This document shows, piece by piece, positions 9,376 to 18,388 of a stretch of DNA of 64,000 bases. This DNA is from Cyanophora paradoxa. Lineage: Eukaryota; Glaucocystophyceae; Cyanophorales; Cyanophoraceae. The number at the start of each line of letters is the position of its first letter. The stretch's first letter is position 1. The notes under the pieces are model-generated. The model was not told where the DNA came from, made no database searches, and saw only the letters and a list, made by a program, of their open reading frames with translations. Position numbers and translations under genes: made by a program. Where the stretch lies: contig QPMI01000032.1 in NCBI GenBank assembly GCA_004431415.1, positions 116,251 through 180,250 of the forward strand, written 5' to 3'.

Positions 9376-11111
9376 TATTGGGCGGCGCAGTTACACTTAA
9401 TATGAGAGAGGAAACAATTTTTGGTAACGTGAGCCACAGCATTATTAATTCGATCTACCGAAATATCTTCAAAGTCCATGGCATTGTAGCATCGCAGGCA
9501 ATGCCCATACTGCTTCCCATATCGCTGCTTGATCCAATCCCATGTGATGTAATCATGCTCATCGAATTGTCTGTTTGCTGCTCGGTCCTGATCCTTGTAA
9601 GTCGATATTTTCTCGTTATTCTCTCTCTTCCACACCTTCCAGTGAGCCATTTCGAAATTATCATGGTAAATAACGACATCATCCAGCCTTGTGGTTCGTG
9701 TGAGAGCAACATAGAGCCACTTCTTTGACACAAATGGCGCCCCAGTTTCGAACACAACTACCCTGTTCCCTTTGCAGCGAATAGTATCACCTTGAACAAC
9801 ATGGCATGTGTTTGCATAAGCCAGGGCGAAATGTTTGACTGCATCCCTGCTGAGAACAATCTCATCCTTCTTGTTGGCAATGTCAGCAATAATGAAACTG
9901 TCCTTTGAGAGCTTGACAATCTTGTAGACAAATCCATTATGAACTATTTTTCCGCCCTTTGCAATACGAGTCTTTGCAACAACTTTGATGCCGCCAGCAT
10001 AAATGGAAACATTATCCCCGTAGTTCATTTTGTGAAGGGCTAGGTTCACCTCTGCACCCTTGCGGTTTGTGTAAACAATGCCAATATCAGTCTTTTCCAA
10101 TTCGTCCACAACCTTGAACCCATACTTCGCAAGGACCTCACTTACACTCAAACCTTTCTCGAACAAATCGATTCGAATCTGCTCAACCTTTCTGCGATCT
10201 TCCTCAGTCTCATGTCGCTTGTTCACTTGGAGTAACAATTCGTTGGGGAACAGGCGATGGAGAATATCGAGGTAATACTCATCTTGGTCAACACTCATAT
10301 CTTGGATGGGTGGGTTTTGGTACGGGTCCCCTGTGGCGATGTATACCTTATCTGGGAACTGCTCATTCATGATGTGGTCCAAGGCTGCCAGTTCCCCAAT
10401 CTTAAACTGACAGATCTCATCAATAACAATGCAATCAAATTCTACCAAACCAGAGGCATTTCCTCCTACAATTTCATCCATGTTTGACTCATCAATTTTA
10501 AGGTGAAGGGCATCATAGATTGTCTTTACATTTTTCAATCCTTGCTCTTTCATTTCTTTCACTCGCTTATTGGTGGGAACAATGTAGAGGGGATTTTGGA
10601 AACGCTTCCCATAATCAACTGTCATGTAAGTCTTTCCAACTCCCGGAACTACTCCGAGAAGAACCCATCGTTTTTGTGTAGCCAGCAAATCACAAATCGC
10701 GGTTGTGTCATACTCATCAACCACAGAGTGTTTGGTATAACTGTAGTTCTCGATTTTCACAAAGTCAGTCGCTCTCTCAAACTTTCCGTAACGAATTCGT
10801 TTTGCCTCGAGGTCTTTCTTCTCACCTGAAAACTTTTTAGAAAAATTGGGGCAGCATTTCACACTGAAGTTTCCAATATTCTCAAAGGCATTGCGATCGA
10901 ATGACACTGGGGCAATGGGTTCATAAGCGATCCCATAAACACAATCGGTGTTCAAAGCGAGTGGTCGGATTTGCTGTTTAGCGAGTTCGACACACTTCTC
11001 ATACATACACATCCTCATAATTGACAAGAGGGTAGTGTACAATGGCATGAAGCCATCAATGAGCTGCTTTTCTGCTACCTGATTGACATAGTAGATATGG
11101 GGTTCGGTCAT
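9375..11111 (-). CDS. PLV-B replicase, C-terminal frame: motif C-like region, SF1 helicase, HNH-like domain
   Basis: 578-aa frame, homologous to the C-terminal part of the single PLV-A protein and therefore probably not a separate gene. It opens with TEPHIYYV (PLV-A: TDPHIWYV), then MRMCMYEKC…LNTDCVYG, which fits the helix and motif C of family B polymerases with Asn-Thr-Asp for Asp-Thr-Asp. The helicase follows: Walker A GVVPGVGKTY, VIDEICQ, TGDPYQNPP, NTCHVVQGDT, VALTRTTRL, all standard SF1 motifs. The last 50 residues carry CLRC, ISVDRINNAVAH and HIKCNC (HNH-like). Codons just before its ATG remain open in this frame and align with PLV-A (LFGE… against LWLGE…). Confidence 0.88.
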   Translation of the reverse strand: MTEPHIYYVNQVAEKQLIDGFMPLYTTLLSIMRMCMYEKCVELAKQQIRPLALNTDCVYGIAYEPIAPVSFDRNAFENIGNFSVKCCPNFSKKFSGEKKDLEAKRIRYGKFERATDFVKIENYSYTKHSVVDEYDTTAICDLLATQKRWVLLGVVPGVGKTYMTVDYGKRFQNPLYIVPTNKRVKEMKEQGLKNVKTIYDALHLKIDESNMDEIVGGNASGLVEFDCIVIDEICQFKIGELAALDHIMNEQFPDKVYIATGDPYQNPPIQDMSVDQDEYYLDILHRLFPNELLLQVNKRHETEEDRRKVEQIRIDLFEKGLSVSEVLAKYGFKVVDELEKTDIGIVYTNRKGAEVNLALHKMNYGDNVSIYAGGIKVVAKTRIAKGGKIVHNGFVYKIVKLSKDSFIIADIANKKDEIVLSRDAVKHFALAYANTCHVVQGDTIRCKGNRVVVFETGAPFVSKKWLYVALTRTTRLDDVVIYHDNFEMAHWKVWKRENNEKISTYKDQDRAANRQFDEHDYITWDWIKQRYGKQYGHCLRCYNAMDFEDISVDRINNAVAHVTKNCFLSHIKCNCAAQ

Positions 11112-13474
11112 CTCTTCCTCACACAGAACGAACTCTGTCTCCTCATAAGTGGCAAGAGTCTCACCAAAGAGGTAAATTTTAACCTCCCTCCGTTCTGTTT
11201 CTGGAACTCGATCGCATCGTCTCTGTTGTGGAAAATGGTGGTTTTCACTCTGCTATTTCGTTGCTTTCCAGTTTGCCCAATTGCACTCACCAAGATCTGC
11301 TTCTTATCAACAGGATCGAGGTCGCTATCTAAGATTCGAGCAACTGTGTTGCCTGCAAGGTTGGGAATGAGTTTGTAAGGTCGCAGAACCGCTTTGATGG
11401 AGATGTCATCCTTGAAATCCTCGAAATGCTTTTTGAGAACCAAACCAGGAACAACATTGTACTTGGAATCAATGATCATCCTCTTGTATCTGTTGTAGGT
11501 GTTTGCTTCGTACTCCTTTCCGTTCTTGTCTTTGGCTTTGAAAAAGTATTTGTCGTCCAGTTTCACGTAATAGAAGCTGTATTCCTCGATTTGCTCTGCA
11601 TCTGTGATTGTCACACTCTTGAAGACATCGAACTTGCTGAGAACAGGAACGAATTTGATCATCAAGGCTACAATGTAAGGGTATGCTTTGCACATATCGA
11701 ACTCGTAAATATCTGTGTTATAGCGAATTTCATCAAAGGTCTCCTCATCCACATCAAAGAGACCACGAAGGGCAGTCTGCACTCCATTCTTGAATGCATT
11801 TATGGTTTGCTCATTGTAAGTACTCTTGTTGGAAGTGTTGATTAGAGACCTATACATATCCAGATTTAGTTTCTCGAATTTATCTCTGTACTCAGCATTC
11901 TTGAAGCTAATCTCGAAAGCTGTTTCCACATCTGTATCGTTACCAGGTGGGGTCACGACAACATCCTTATCGTCAATAGTGAAACGAATATGGGTTGCCT
12001 TTCCGATTTGGGAGAACCCAGGTTGGACCTGATAATTATGCACCACAATGAACTCTCTGAGTAGTTCATCCAGTGAACCACCATAGCAGATTCGAATGCT
12101 CGATTGGTTCTTTGGATTGTCAGACCTGACAATTCTCAGAATGTCATCGGGATTTGTGGCAAACTCCTTGAACCTTCTTTGCTTTATAATCTTGTAACGA
12201 GAACTGAGTGGAACATTGGTATCTTTTGGCTTGGAGCCATTGAAGGACTGTGTGAGAGCCTTAATATTGTGATTTAACAAATACATGTGACCATTCTCAA
12301 TCTTCACATATGCAACAGAAGGGGTCAAGTGTGTGTTCCTGGTCTTGGGCAGGAAAGTCAGTTCAGGGACAGGGGTCCTGTCGTCCTTTCCAATTGTAAC
12401 CATGCCTAGGCGCAGTGGGTCAAGAACCTTCTCCGAAATGGACTTGAAAGAAATGCCCCAATCATCTCCTTCAACAGGGTCGCGCCCATTTACCATCTTA
12501 AAAAGTCCATTGTAAGACCAATCGATGCGCTTGTATTTCCCTTTGGTCTTAGCCTTCTCAAATGCTCCTCCAAACCATTTGATGAGGACATCGAAAACAC
12601 ACTTGCCAACCTTGAATGAGTTGCCTTTCAAGAACATTTCCCTGAATGTAGTGGCTTGGGGGTTCCCTTCGTTTTTAATGAAATTCGAAATAATCATGGG
12701 AGCGTTTGTATTGTCTCTGAGGACTTGTTCATTTCTTGGGATGTATTCTTCATTATCTGTCGTGATGACTCTTTCAATTGTCATAATATCAGGGTAGGTA
12801 TCTTGCTCAATTAGTTTTAGGTAGCGGAAATCTTGATTGTTCGAGTTAAACTCAATAACTGCTGCAATAAATTCAGCAATGACAGTCCCCTCAACACATG
12901 GGAACGTATTGAAGGTGGATTGAACCAGACCGAGAGCATTCAGAAAAGCTGCCTTGGTACACTGGATACCAAAGGGGCGATTGTTCCGAAGCCTCTTCGA
13001 TTCGATGTAGGTCACACCATTCTCAGTCACTCTGTTCGCATTTGCGGGAGCCTGTTCGCCCTCTTGCAACTCACGGAAGAGTCTCACATTCAGGGTGACC
13101 ATGTTTCCAGGTGAGTTTTCAACAAACTCACGAAGGTTAGCCATCATCTGCTGGAAAGGAGTCAATCGCTTCCGCTCCCTCGCTTGCTCTGCTTTCTTGT
13201 TTTGCTTCTCAACATTCTTAGCGGCTCTCTCAGCCCTCTTCTCCTTCTTCTCTTGCTTGCGGACCACACGAGGATTGATGATACCATTGAGAGTATCGCG
13301 AATATCAATCAATGATTGCAAGCGGAGCCTGCGGTTGATCGTCCTTTCCAAAAAGTAATTCACTTGCTCCTCGCTCAGAATTCCATGGACACTACCCTGG
13401 GTAATGTAACCAATGATCTCTTCTCTTATCTTATTTGCAATTCTGTTTCCAGGGCGAGGCATTTCTTCGTTCAC
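11108..13474 (-). CDS. PLV-B replicase, N-terminal frame: PolB-like polymerase region
   Basis: 788-aa frame beginning MNEEMPRPGNR. Residues ~100-140 are a Lys/Glu/Ala-rich coiled-coil-like stretch. NGRDPVEGDD lies near 360. GHMYLLNHN precedes the polymerase part. A motif A-like YEFDMCKAYPYIV is near residue 595 and a motif B-like KKQILVSAIGQTGKQ near 735. The frame is lost about 33 residues later, around 11170, where a −1 shift would enter the helicase frame. The corresponding PLV-A region is continuous. The shift could be a mutation, a sequence error or programmed. No separate 3'-5' exonuclease motifs are recognised. Confidence 0.82.
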   Translation of the reverse strand: MNEEMPRPGNRIANKIREEIIGYITQGSVHGILSEEQVNYFLERTINRRLRLQSLIDIRDTLNGIINPRVVRKQEKKEKRAERAAKNVEKQNKKAEQARERKRLTPFQQMMANLREFVENSPGNMVTLNVRLFRELQEGEQAPANANRVTENGVTYIESKRLRNNRPFGIQCTKAAFLNALGLVQSTFNTFPCVEGTVIAEFIAAVIEFNSNNQDFRYLKLIEQDTYPDIMTIERVITTDNEEYIPRNEQVLRDNTNAPMIISNFIKNEGNPQATTFREMFLKGNSFKVGKCVFDVLIKWFGGAFEKAKTKGKYKRIDWSYNGLFKMVNGRDPVEGDDWGISFKSISEKVLDPLRLGMVTIGKDDRTPVPELTFLPKTRNTHLTPSVAYVKIENGHMYLLNHNIKALTQSFNGSKPKDTNVPLSSRYKIIKQRRFKEFATNPDDILRIVRSDNPKNQSSIRICYGGSLDELLREFIVVHNYQVQPGFSQIGKATHIRFTIDDKDVVVTPPGNDTDVETAFEISFKNAEYRDKFEKLNLDMYRSLINTSNKSTYNEQTINAFKNGVQTALRGLFDVDEETFDEIRYNTDIYEFDMCKAYPYIVALMIKFVPVLSKFDVFKSVTITDAEQIEEYSFYYVKLDDKYFFKAKDKNGKEYEANTYNRYKRMIIDSKYNVVPGLVLKKHFEDFKDDISIKAVLRPYKLIPNLAGNTVARILDSDLDPVDKKQILVSAIGQTGKQRNSRVKTTIFHNRDDAIEFQKQNGGRLKFTSLVRLLPLMRRQSSFCVRKR

Positions 13475-13516
13475 TCTATTAATATATACCTACAAAAGTT
13501 TTCCTTAAATACTTTT
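13474..13516 (-). promoter_or_regulatory. Early-type promoter of the PLV-B replicase
   Basis: Directly upstream of the start codon, read on the plus strand: ATTAATATATACC, then CCTTAAATACTTTT. It shares the TATATA run and the (C)TTTAA element with the other early-type promoters listed here. Found by eye. Confidence 0.55.
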
Positions 13517-13671
13517 ATACTCGCGTCAATTTTTTCCGGCAAAACCAAAAGTCTCCGACAAAATAAATTTAGTCGAGGGCATTTATAAAAATAACAAAGG
13601 GTTGGCTCGATCATCGAACTCTAAAAATAACAGAATGATTTTATTTGTGGTTCCAGCGCGGTTCCCACGGG

Positions 13672-13698
13672 TTTCTCAGAGCAGATCGCGCTGAGAAA
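13672..13698. terminator. Hairpin after the PLV-B 85-aa gene
   Basis: TTTCTCAG and CTGAGAAA form an 8-bp stem just past the stop codon at 13704. Comparable hairpins follow the homologous gene in PLV-C (CAGCATA…TATGCTG, about 48275-48315). Possible transcript 3'-end signal. Confidence 0.4.
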
Positions 13699-13703
13699 AA
13701 CGA

Positions 13704-13961
13704 TTAACAGACATATTTCGATTTGCGACCACGGTTAGAATACGGGACACCATAAAGATACTTCACAAAGCAGACTGCATTGGAGGCATAGAGACGCTGG
13801 GAACTCTCAACGATCTTCATGGCTCTGTAACACTCATCAGTATGGTATAAGTCACGCATTTGCTTTGCGAATCTGGCATTGTACTTTTTCAAATATTCCT
13901 GACCTTTTTCAGTTTTACGATAACGATAAGTAGCACGCTTCTGAGCCTCACTAATTGGCAT
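13704..13961 (-). CDS. Conserved ~85-aa basic protein (PLV-B)
   Basis: Begins MPISEAQKRATYRYRKTEKG and ends NRGRKSKYVC. Homologues of almost the same length occur in PLV-A (19962-20216) and PLV-C (48322-48576) with the shared pattern SEAQKRA…KG…DLY.TD.CYR.MKI…NAVCFVKYL.GVPYSN.GR.SK. It is basic and predicted largely helical, with a glycine-arginine-lysine tail resembling a short AT-hook. I infer a DNA-binding, histone-like or regulatory role; nothing in the sequence proves it. It has its own promoter and lies next to the replicase in PLV-A and PLV-B. Confidence 0.85.
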   Translation of the reverse strand: MPISEAQKRATYRYRKTEKGQEYLKKYNARFAKQMRDLYHTDECYRAMKIVESSQRLYASNAVCFVKYLYGVPYSNRGRKSKYVC

Positions 13962-13975
13962 GTTGTCCTTTTCTA

Positions 13976-14015
13976 CTCTCTTAATATATGTTAAGAAATC
14001 TTTAAGTAGTTTTTC
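13976..14015 (-). promoter_or_regulatory. Early-type promoter of the PLV-B 85-aa gene
   Basis: Plus-strand CTCTCTTAATATATG followed by AAATCTTTAAGTAGTTTTT, very close to the promoters at 48127, 48589 and 49450 in PLV-C. Confidence 0.65.
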
Positions 14016-14126
14016 TGTCTGTATATAGCGAATAAACTCCTGTCAAATTTTGGTCCCGATTGCAGAGCATCCAGTACGAAAGAAGATGCTGGAAAAATGA
14101 TAAAGCTACCGATACCCAGAAGGTTC

Positions 14127-14171
14127 ACTTGTCGGCTGCAAGTTTCTACCACTGAACCCGGTAGAACAGGT
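14127..14171 (-). ncRNA. Conserved hairpin in the 3' region of the PLV-B 253-aa gene
   Basis: On the minus strand GTTCTACC and GGTAGAAAC pair around a 9-nt loop. The same hairpin with almost the same loop is at 20368-20418 in PLV-A, at the same place between the same two genes, although the surrounding noncoding DNA differs. A second shared block, TTACGTAGCGCTA, is at 14261-14273 and at 20495-20507. Likely an RNA 3'-end or regulatory structure. Confidence 0.5.
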
Positions 14172-14310
14172 GATTAAAGTGATTTACCTATGGATATTTC
14201 ACTTCGCTCTACAACGCCTCCATAAAAATGAAGAAGTTTTGAGCCTACGGGATAGGATTGGTTACGTAGCGCTAACAATGTTCAAGATTTTTTAAATTCG
14301 GAAATGATCC

Positions 14311-15072
14311 TTAACGGCGATAACCAGGTCTAATACCAAGCTTGGCAAACCCTGAGACCATTGGGGCAGCATTTGGAATCGAGTTGACTGGATCAGCCTG
14401 CGAAGTGGCAACCCGAAGGATCGATTTATTCAGGACCGGCAAATCCGTTTTGTTGGAGTCTTGATACTCAATGGTCTTCGCAATCAATTCAGTTGGTGAA
14501 TCTTTTACGACTTGAACAGGTTCAGGAATAACTTCATGGGTTACTTCTGGTTTCTTCTCAACCTTTTCCTTTGTGATTGGCTGTTCCTTGATCTTGTTTT
14601 CGTTTTTGGTCTCTGCTGCAATACCATCAACAAGACTCTTCGCATACTGATATGTCACAGATTTCAGTCCGCCAGTGGTTGATCGAATAAAGTAACGGTT
14701 GCGATGGTCTTTCTCGGAATAGGTTGAGTAGAGTCGTTCACCACCATCAAGCAGTTTCAGCAGTGTCGATGATGAGGCAACCTTGTCCTTTGTGGATGAT
14801 TTGAACTGCCCTTTCTTGATTCCTCGTTTGGCTCCAGGCATGCGGTTCAGTGGGACTTGGTCAACCAGGGCATTATCATCGTTACTGTTTTTCGTAGTGG
14901 CTTGGGTGTATTGGTTTCGCTCTTTGTGGACTTCCTTTTCGAGGTCACCAGTTCCGTATGCAGCGATTCCCTTCGATTTCTTATACCAGTTTCTTCCGTT
15001 TTCGCCATTGCCAACATCCGCTTCAGCTGCTGGTTTGGCTAAGAAATTCTTTGGCTGAGTCTTGCGAGCCAT
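14311..15072 (-). CDS. Basic protein of unknown function, 253 aa (PLV-B)
   Basis: Homologous to the 260-aa PLV-A protein (20537-21319). Conserved parts: a Lys-rich start (KPKDYL / QPKNFLAKPA), ALVDQVPLNRMPG with a following KRGIKKG, a middle rich in Lys/Glu (ITKEKVEKKPEV) and the end SGFAKLGIRPGYRR. No transmembrane segment or known domain. It sits directly upstream of the minor capsid gene on the same strand, which suggests a virion or assembly role such as a core DNA-binding protein. That is inference only. Confidence 0.8.
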   Translation of the reverse strand: MARKTQPKNFLAKPAAEADVGNGENGRNWYKKSKGIAAYGTGDLEKEVHKERNQYTQATTKNSNDDNALVDQVPLNRMPGAKRGIKKGQFKSSTKDKVASSSTLLKLLDGGERLYSTYSEKDHRNRYFIRSTTGGLKSVTYQYAKSLVDGIAAETKNENKIKEQPITKEKVEKKPEVTHEVIPEPVQVVKDSPTELIAKTIEYQDSNKTDLPVLNKSILRVATSQADPVNSIPNAAPMVSGFAKLGIRPGYRR

Positions 15073-15107
15073 TTGTAATATCGAGACAAAATTATTCTAC
15101 AGTATTT

Positions 15108-16007
15108 CTATGACCGTGAGAATGGCAGGTAGAGTCCCTCCAACTCTTTAATGACATTCTTCAATGCTTTCTTTGTCAGGTCTTTATCATCTTCAGTAAT
15201 CAGTTCGAGAGTCATTGACCAATCCGTGGTAATATCGGTTTCAGCACCATTCCAATATGTAAGACGAACTTTTAGCGTTTCAACTTCCACCAAACCATTT
15301 TGCTCATGCGTGATCATGGAATTATTCGATGAATCGTATTTTAGTAGACTGCCTACCGTTTGGTCAATCTCAATTTTTGCAAGGGCTTTATCATCGCTGG
15401 TGTTCTTGCTTACATAGTTGCCTTTGAGTGGGTCAACATGAAGAAGGATGTATGAATTAAACAGAAGATCAAGTGGTATTACACTATCAACATAATGGGT
15501 AAAAGTGACTGCTCCGACTGTAACTGTTGCATCGAGCAGATCAGAAGCGTAACCATTTTCAGAACTCTCAGGTCTGAGATCTGGGAAACCAAGGAAGTTT
15601 GCTAAGATCCGACTACCAAAGCTTAGGTTGAATGCTGCATCGCACATGAACCTTAGAAACATTGTAACGGGATCATAGGTTACTCGAAAATGGCGAGTAT
15701 AGGTTGTTCCTGCTGCACCATATGCCTGTGAAGCAAGCTTCGCATTAAGGAGATTCACTAAACTATCCGAAGTATATGTCCCTTTTGCAATGGTGTTACT
15801 CTTGGTCTTAACAGCATTCCCAGCATCATATGTGGCTGTAATCAAACTTCCATTCTCGCTGAGATTGTAAATGTTATTGAACATCTCAAAGTTAGTCACT
15901 CTGCAGGCTCTCACATTTTGAATTGCATGGGGAATTTTGTAAGTGAAGTTTGTTGGGGTTCCATCATCCCGATCCCGAGAATCAATATTAAGGTAATGAC
16001 GCGTCAT
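15108..16007 (-). CDS. Minor capsid (penton-type) protein of PLV-B
   Basis: 299 aa beginning MTRHYLNIDSRDRDDGTPTN. An NIDSRDR start is typical of minor capsid proteins of PLVs and related large DNA viruses. It continues VRACRVTNFEMFNNIYNLS, with a beta-rich, Asn/Thr-rich body consistent with a jelly-roll fold. Homologous to PLV-A 21349-22245; the PLV-C counterpart (39740-40669) shares the start. It is transcribed divergently from the major capsid gene 52 bp away. Confidence 0.8.
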   Translation of the reverse strand: MTRHYLNIDSRDRDDGTPTNFTYKIPHAIQNVRACRVTNFEMFNNIYNLSENGSLITATYDAGNAVKTKSNTIAKGTYTSDSLVNLLNAKLASQAYGAAGTTYTRHFRVTYDPVTMFLRFMCDAAFNLSFGSRILANFLGFPDLRPESSENGYASDLLDATVTVGAVTFTHYVDSVIPLDLLFNSYILLHVDPLKGNYVSKNTSDDKALAKIEIDQTVGSLLKYDSSNNSMITHEQNGLVEVETLKVRLTYWNGAETDITTDWSMTLELITEDDKDLTKKALKNVIKELEGLYLPFSRS

Positions 16008-16059
16008 TCTGTTTAATAAAGCATTTTAAAAATTTCTTTTGGTATTTTAAACATAAGAG

Positions 16060-17286
16060 ATGGCACTCACTGGAACTACCCTTAAGGAACTCCTCGTGAC
16101 TCCCGGTTCAGATCAAATTTATCTATCCCCTGGTCTCCAAATCGGAACCAACCCCAAGTACAAACCATTCCTCGAGCAAGTTCGTCCCCGAGGCAATACT
16201 TTTGGCTTTAAGAATACCGCTTACTTTGATCTACCTCGCAAGCAACTCCTTGCTGGTGTTTCCCTCTATTTCAAGATTGCCACTGGTGGTGAGGTAGCCT
16301 GCACCCTCCCCAATGGTGGTTCTTCCTTCATCAATGAGGTCCGCTTCGTTCATGGTGGTTTCAAGTATATCATCCCTGGTGATTGGATCACTGTAAACGC
16401 TCTGATCGACAATGATCATGCTACCATGGGCAGCATGTATGCTTCTCTCGGTTACTTCAAAGAACTTGATCGTGAAAGCACAGATGAGGCAATGGAATAC
16501 ATCGTTAAAATCCCGGCTGCTTTCTGGGACGATGCCTACTTCCCACTTTGCACACTGGCTGATATGCCAACAATTGAGGTGGATTTCCGTGATGCTGCGA
16601 TTGTCCAAGTTCCTGCCGGTGGATCTGTTACCTTTGCGGATTGCTCTCTGATCTGCCAATTCGTTAACATCGCTTCGGCTGAGGCTGAGACACTCTTGAA
16701 GATGGCGAACGAACAAGGTGGCATTCGCATCCCGATCACAGAGGTCATTCACAAGAAGACCCGAGCGCTCAAAACCGCTGATGCTGGTGAATCGGTTGAG
16801 GTTACACTCGCTAATGTTTCTGGTCTGGTTCACTCAATTCTGATGACTGTTCGAGAGGTGAACAAACTTAACACCTACACTCACTCAGATTTCTGTGGTC
16901 ATGAATCTGCTGTTAAAATTGATCAGTTCCAGATCTTCCACAACAATCGCTCCCTTGATATCTCCAACAAACCCATTTCCGGTTTCCTCTCGGCAATGAA
17001 TCACATTCCATCCCATTATAAGGGCGTTTCAGTTGGCAATACCACCTACGGATTCGAGTCTGGAAATGTTTACGGAATTGTTCTATCCAAATCCGGAAAG
17101 GATTCGCTCCACAACTCGGTTCTGGGTTACCAGGATTTCTTCAACAGCAGCTCCAGCTACATGGATCTCACTGTTTCGGGATGCACTGATGCTGCTCCTG
17201 TTCAGGTTGACATCTATGCCCTACGACACAATGTTATGGTCCTAAATGGCTACAACATCTCTACCCTGAAAGTCTCGAACTTCTAA
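16060..17286 (+). CDS. Major capsid protein of PLV-B
   Basis: 408 aa starting MALTGTTLKELLVTPGSDQI. It builds the icosahedral shell; double-jelly-roll folds are expected for PLVs. Long conserved runs are shared with the PLV-A protein: RGNTFGF, DLPRKQLL.G.SLYFK, HGGFK, PGDWITVN, RIPITEV.HK, NNR.LDISNKPISGFLSA, DSLHNSVLGYQDFFNSSSSY and the end STLKVSNF. Codon use is GC-richer and more C-ending than in the replicase, as expected for a strongly expressed gene. The upstream region is AT-rich but lacks the early-type motif. Confidence 0.88.
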   Translation: MALTGTTLKELLVTPGSDQIYLSPGLQIGTNPKYKPFLEQVRPRGNTFGFKNTAYFDLPRKQLLAGVSLYFKIATGGEVACTLPNGGSSFINEVRFVHGGFKYIIPGDWITVNALIDNDHATMGSMYASLGYFKELDRESTDEAMEYIVKIPAAFWDDAYFPLCTLADMPTIEVDFRDAAIVQVPAGGSVTFADCSLICQFVNIASAEAETLLKMANEQGGIRIPITEVIHKKTRALKTADAGESVEVTLANVSGLVHSILMTVREVNKLNTYTHSDFCGHESAVKIDQFQIFHNNRSLDISNKPISGFLSAMNHIPSHYKGVSVGNTTYGFESGNVYGIVLSKSGKDSLHNSVLGYQDFFNSSSSYMDLTVSGCTDAAPVQVDIYALRHNVMVLNGYNISTLKVSNF

Positions 17287-17365
17287 AGTTCTTTTCTTTC
17301 GTTAGAGTAGGAAGCGCAAAATTAGTAGGTAAGGGGTTTATTTTGTTTTTTATCTTATTACTGTA

Positions 17366-18124
17366 ATGGATAACACAGTAAACTTAGATGATATACCGGA
17401 GTTTGATCCTAGCAAAACAGTTCGAATCCCAACGAGAATTTTAAATGTTGGCCGCTCCAATACAGGTAAGACAATGTTTACAAAATACTTACTTTATGAG
17501 CTTCGTGACAAGATCGATCAGATCGTAATATTTAGTTCAACAGCTTTTACTGGGCAATTCAATGACATCACCCATCCAGATAACATCTATGAGGAATGGG
17601 ATGATAACATTGTTTTGAGATTGATCAGTATGCAAAAGAAACGAATCGAGAACAATGAGAAACGAAATAACTTAGTAATCATACTCGATGACATGATAGG
17701 TTCCAATTTGGATATGCATAATTCGGCTGTGTTATCTAAATTGGTCACGAGCGGCCGCCATTATTCAATTTCTGTGATATTTAATGTTCAGCGTTTATGC
17801 TCAATTTCTACTACCATTCGTCGTAATGTGGAGTTCGTTGTATTTTTCAATATACTTGGGAATGAAAAGGAATTCAATTGCGCCTTTGATGAGTACAATG
17901 GTGGAATGGATAAGAAGACCTACAAGGAATTGCATAGACTATGGGGTTATAATTACCAAACTGTCATAGCTAGCCTGCAAGGTTATGATATCAAGACCTA
18001 TACTGATAGAGCAGTACTAACAGATGATGATATAAAGGGCTTTAAGAAGTTTCTTAAGAGAAAAGCAATTAAAAGGAGTCAGATGGCTCGGATTCAGCGA
18101 GAAATGACCACAATCAGTGTGTGA
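17366..18124 (+). CDS. A32/FtsK-HerA-type DNA-packaging ATPase of PLV-B
   Basis: 252 aa. Walker A GRSNTGKTMF near residue 32, Walker B VIILDDMIG near 110, then TSGRHYSISV…NVQRL (sensor region) and FFNILGNEKEFNCAFDEYNGG. It pumps viral DNA into the capsid. The ATG is preceded by TATCTTATTACTGTA, matching TATCTTTACTGTA before the PLV-A gene, so a shared late-type leader is likely. It follows the major capsid gene by 79 bp on the same strand. Confidence 0.92.
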   Translation: MDNTVNLDDIPEFDPSKTVRIPTRILNVGRSNTGKTMFTKYLLYELRDKIDQIVIFSSTAFTGQFNDITHPDNIYEEWDDNIVLRLISMQKKRIENNEKRNNLVIILDDMIGSNLDMHNSAVLSKLVTSGRHYSISVIFNVQRLCSISTTIRRNVEFVVFFNILGNEKEFNCAFDEYNGGMDKKTYKELHRLWGYNYQTVIASLQGYDIKTYTDRAVLTDDDIKGFKKFLKRKAIKRSQMARIQREMTTISV

Positions 18125-18193
18125 AAGGTCGTTATTTGAGAACTAGTGTATGGCAAGGTAGCTTGAAATAATGAGATGATTATGTAGTTGCGT

Positions 18194-18305
18194 AGAGCTT
18201 AACAAGCGCTTCAAAAAGCTATGCAGAACGTCGCGAGTTGATAATCTGGTGATGAGATAGAAGCGTTTGAAGATGCCGATAATCGATTTACCGAAACTTC
18301 GGTGA
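18194..18305. other. Conserved noncoding block 1 (PLV-B copy)
   Basis: About 110 bp, roughly 80% identical by eye to 54270-54379 in PLV-C. It contains AAGCGCTTCA, ATGCAGAACGT, GATAATCTGGTGATGAGATA and AGCGTTTGAAGATGCCGAT. No shared reading frame is evident. It lies inside the right end of each element. Candidate replication origin, packaging signal or structured RNA. Confidence 0.7.
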
Positions 18306-18388
18306 AACTTCGACGTGTGATAAACACAGTGTGATTTAAATCACAGGGGGGGGGAAAGGTTTTAGTCACAGGTGATACAAATCACAGG

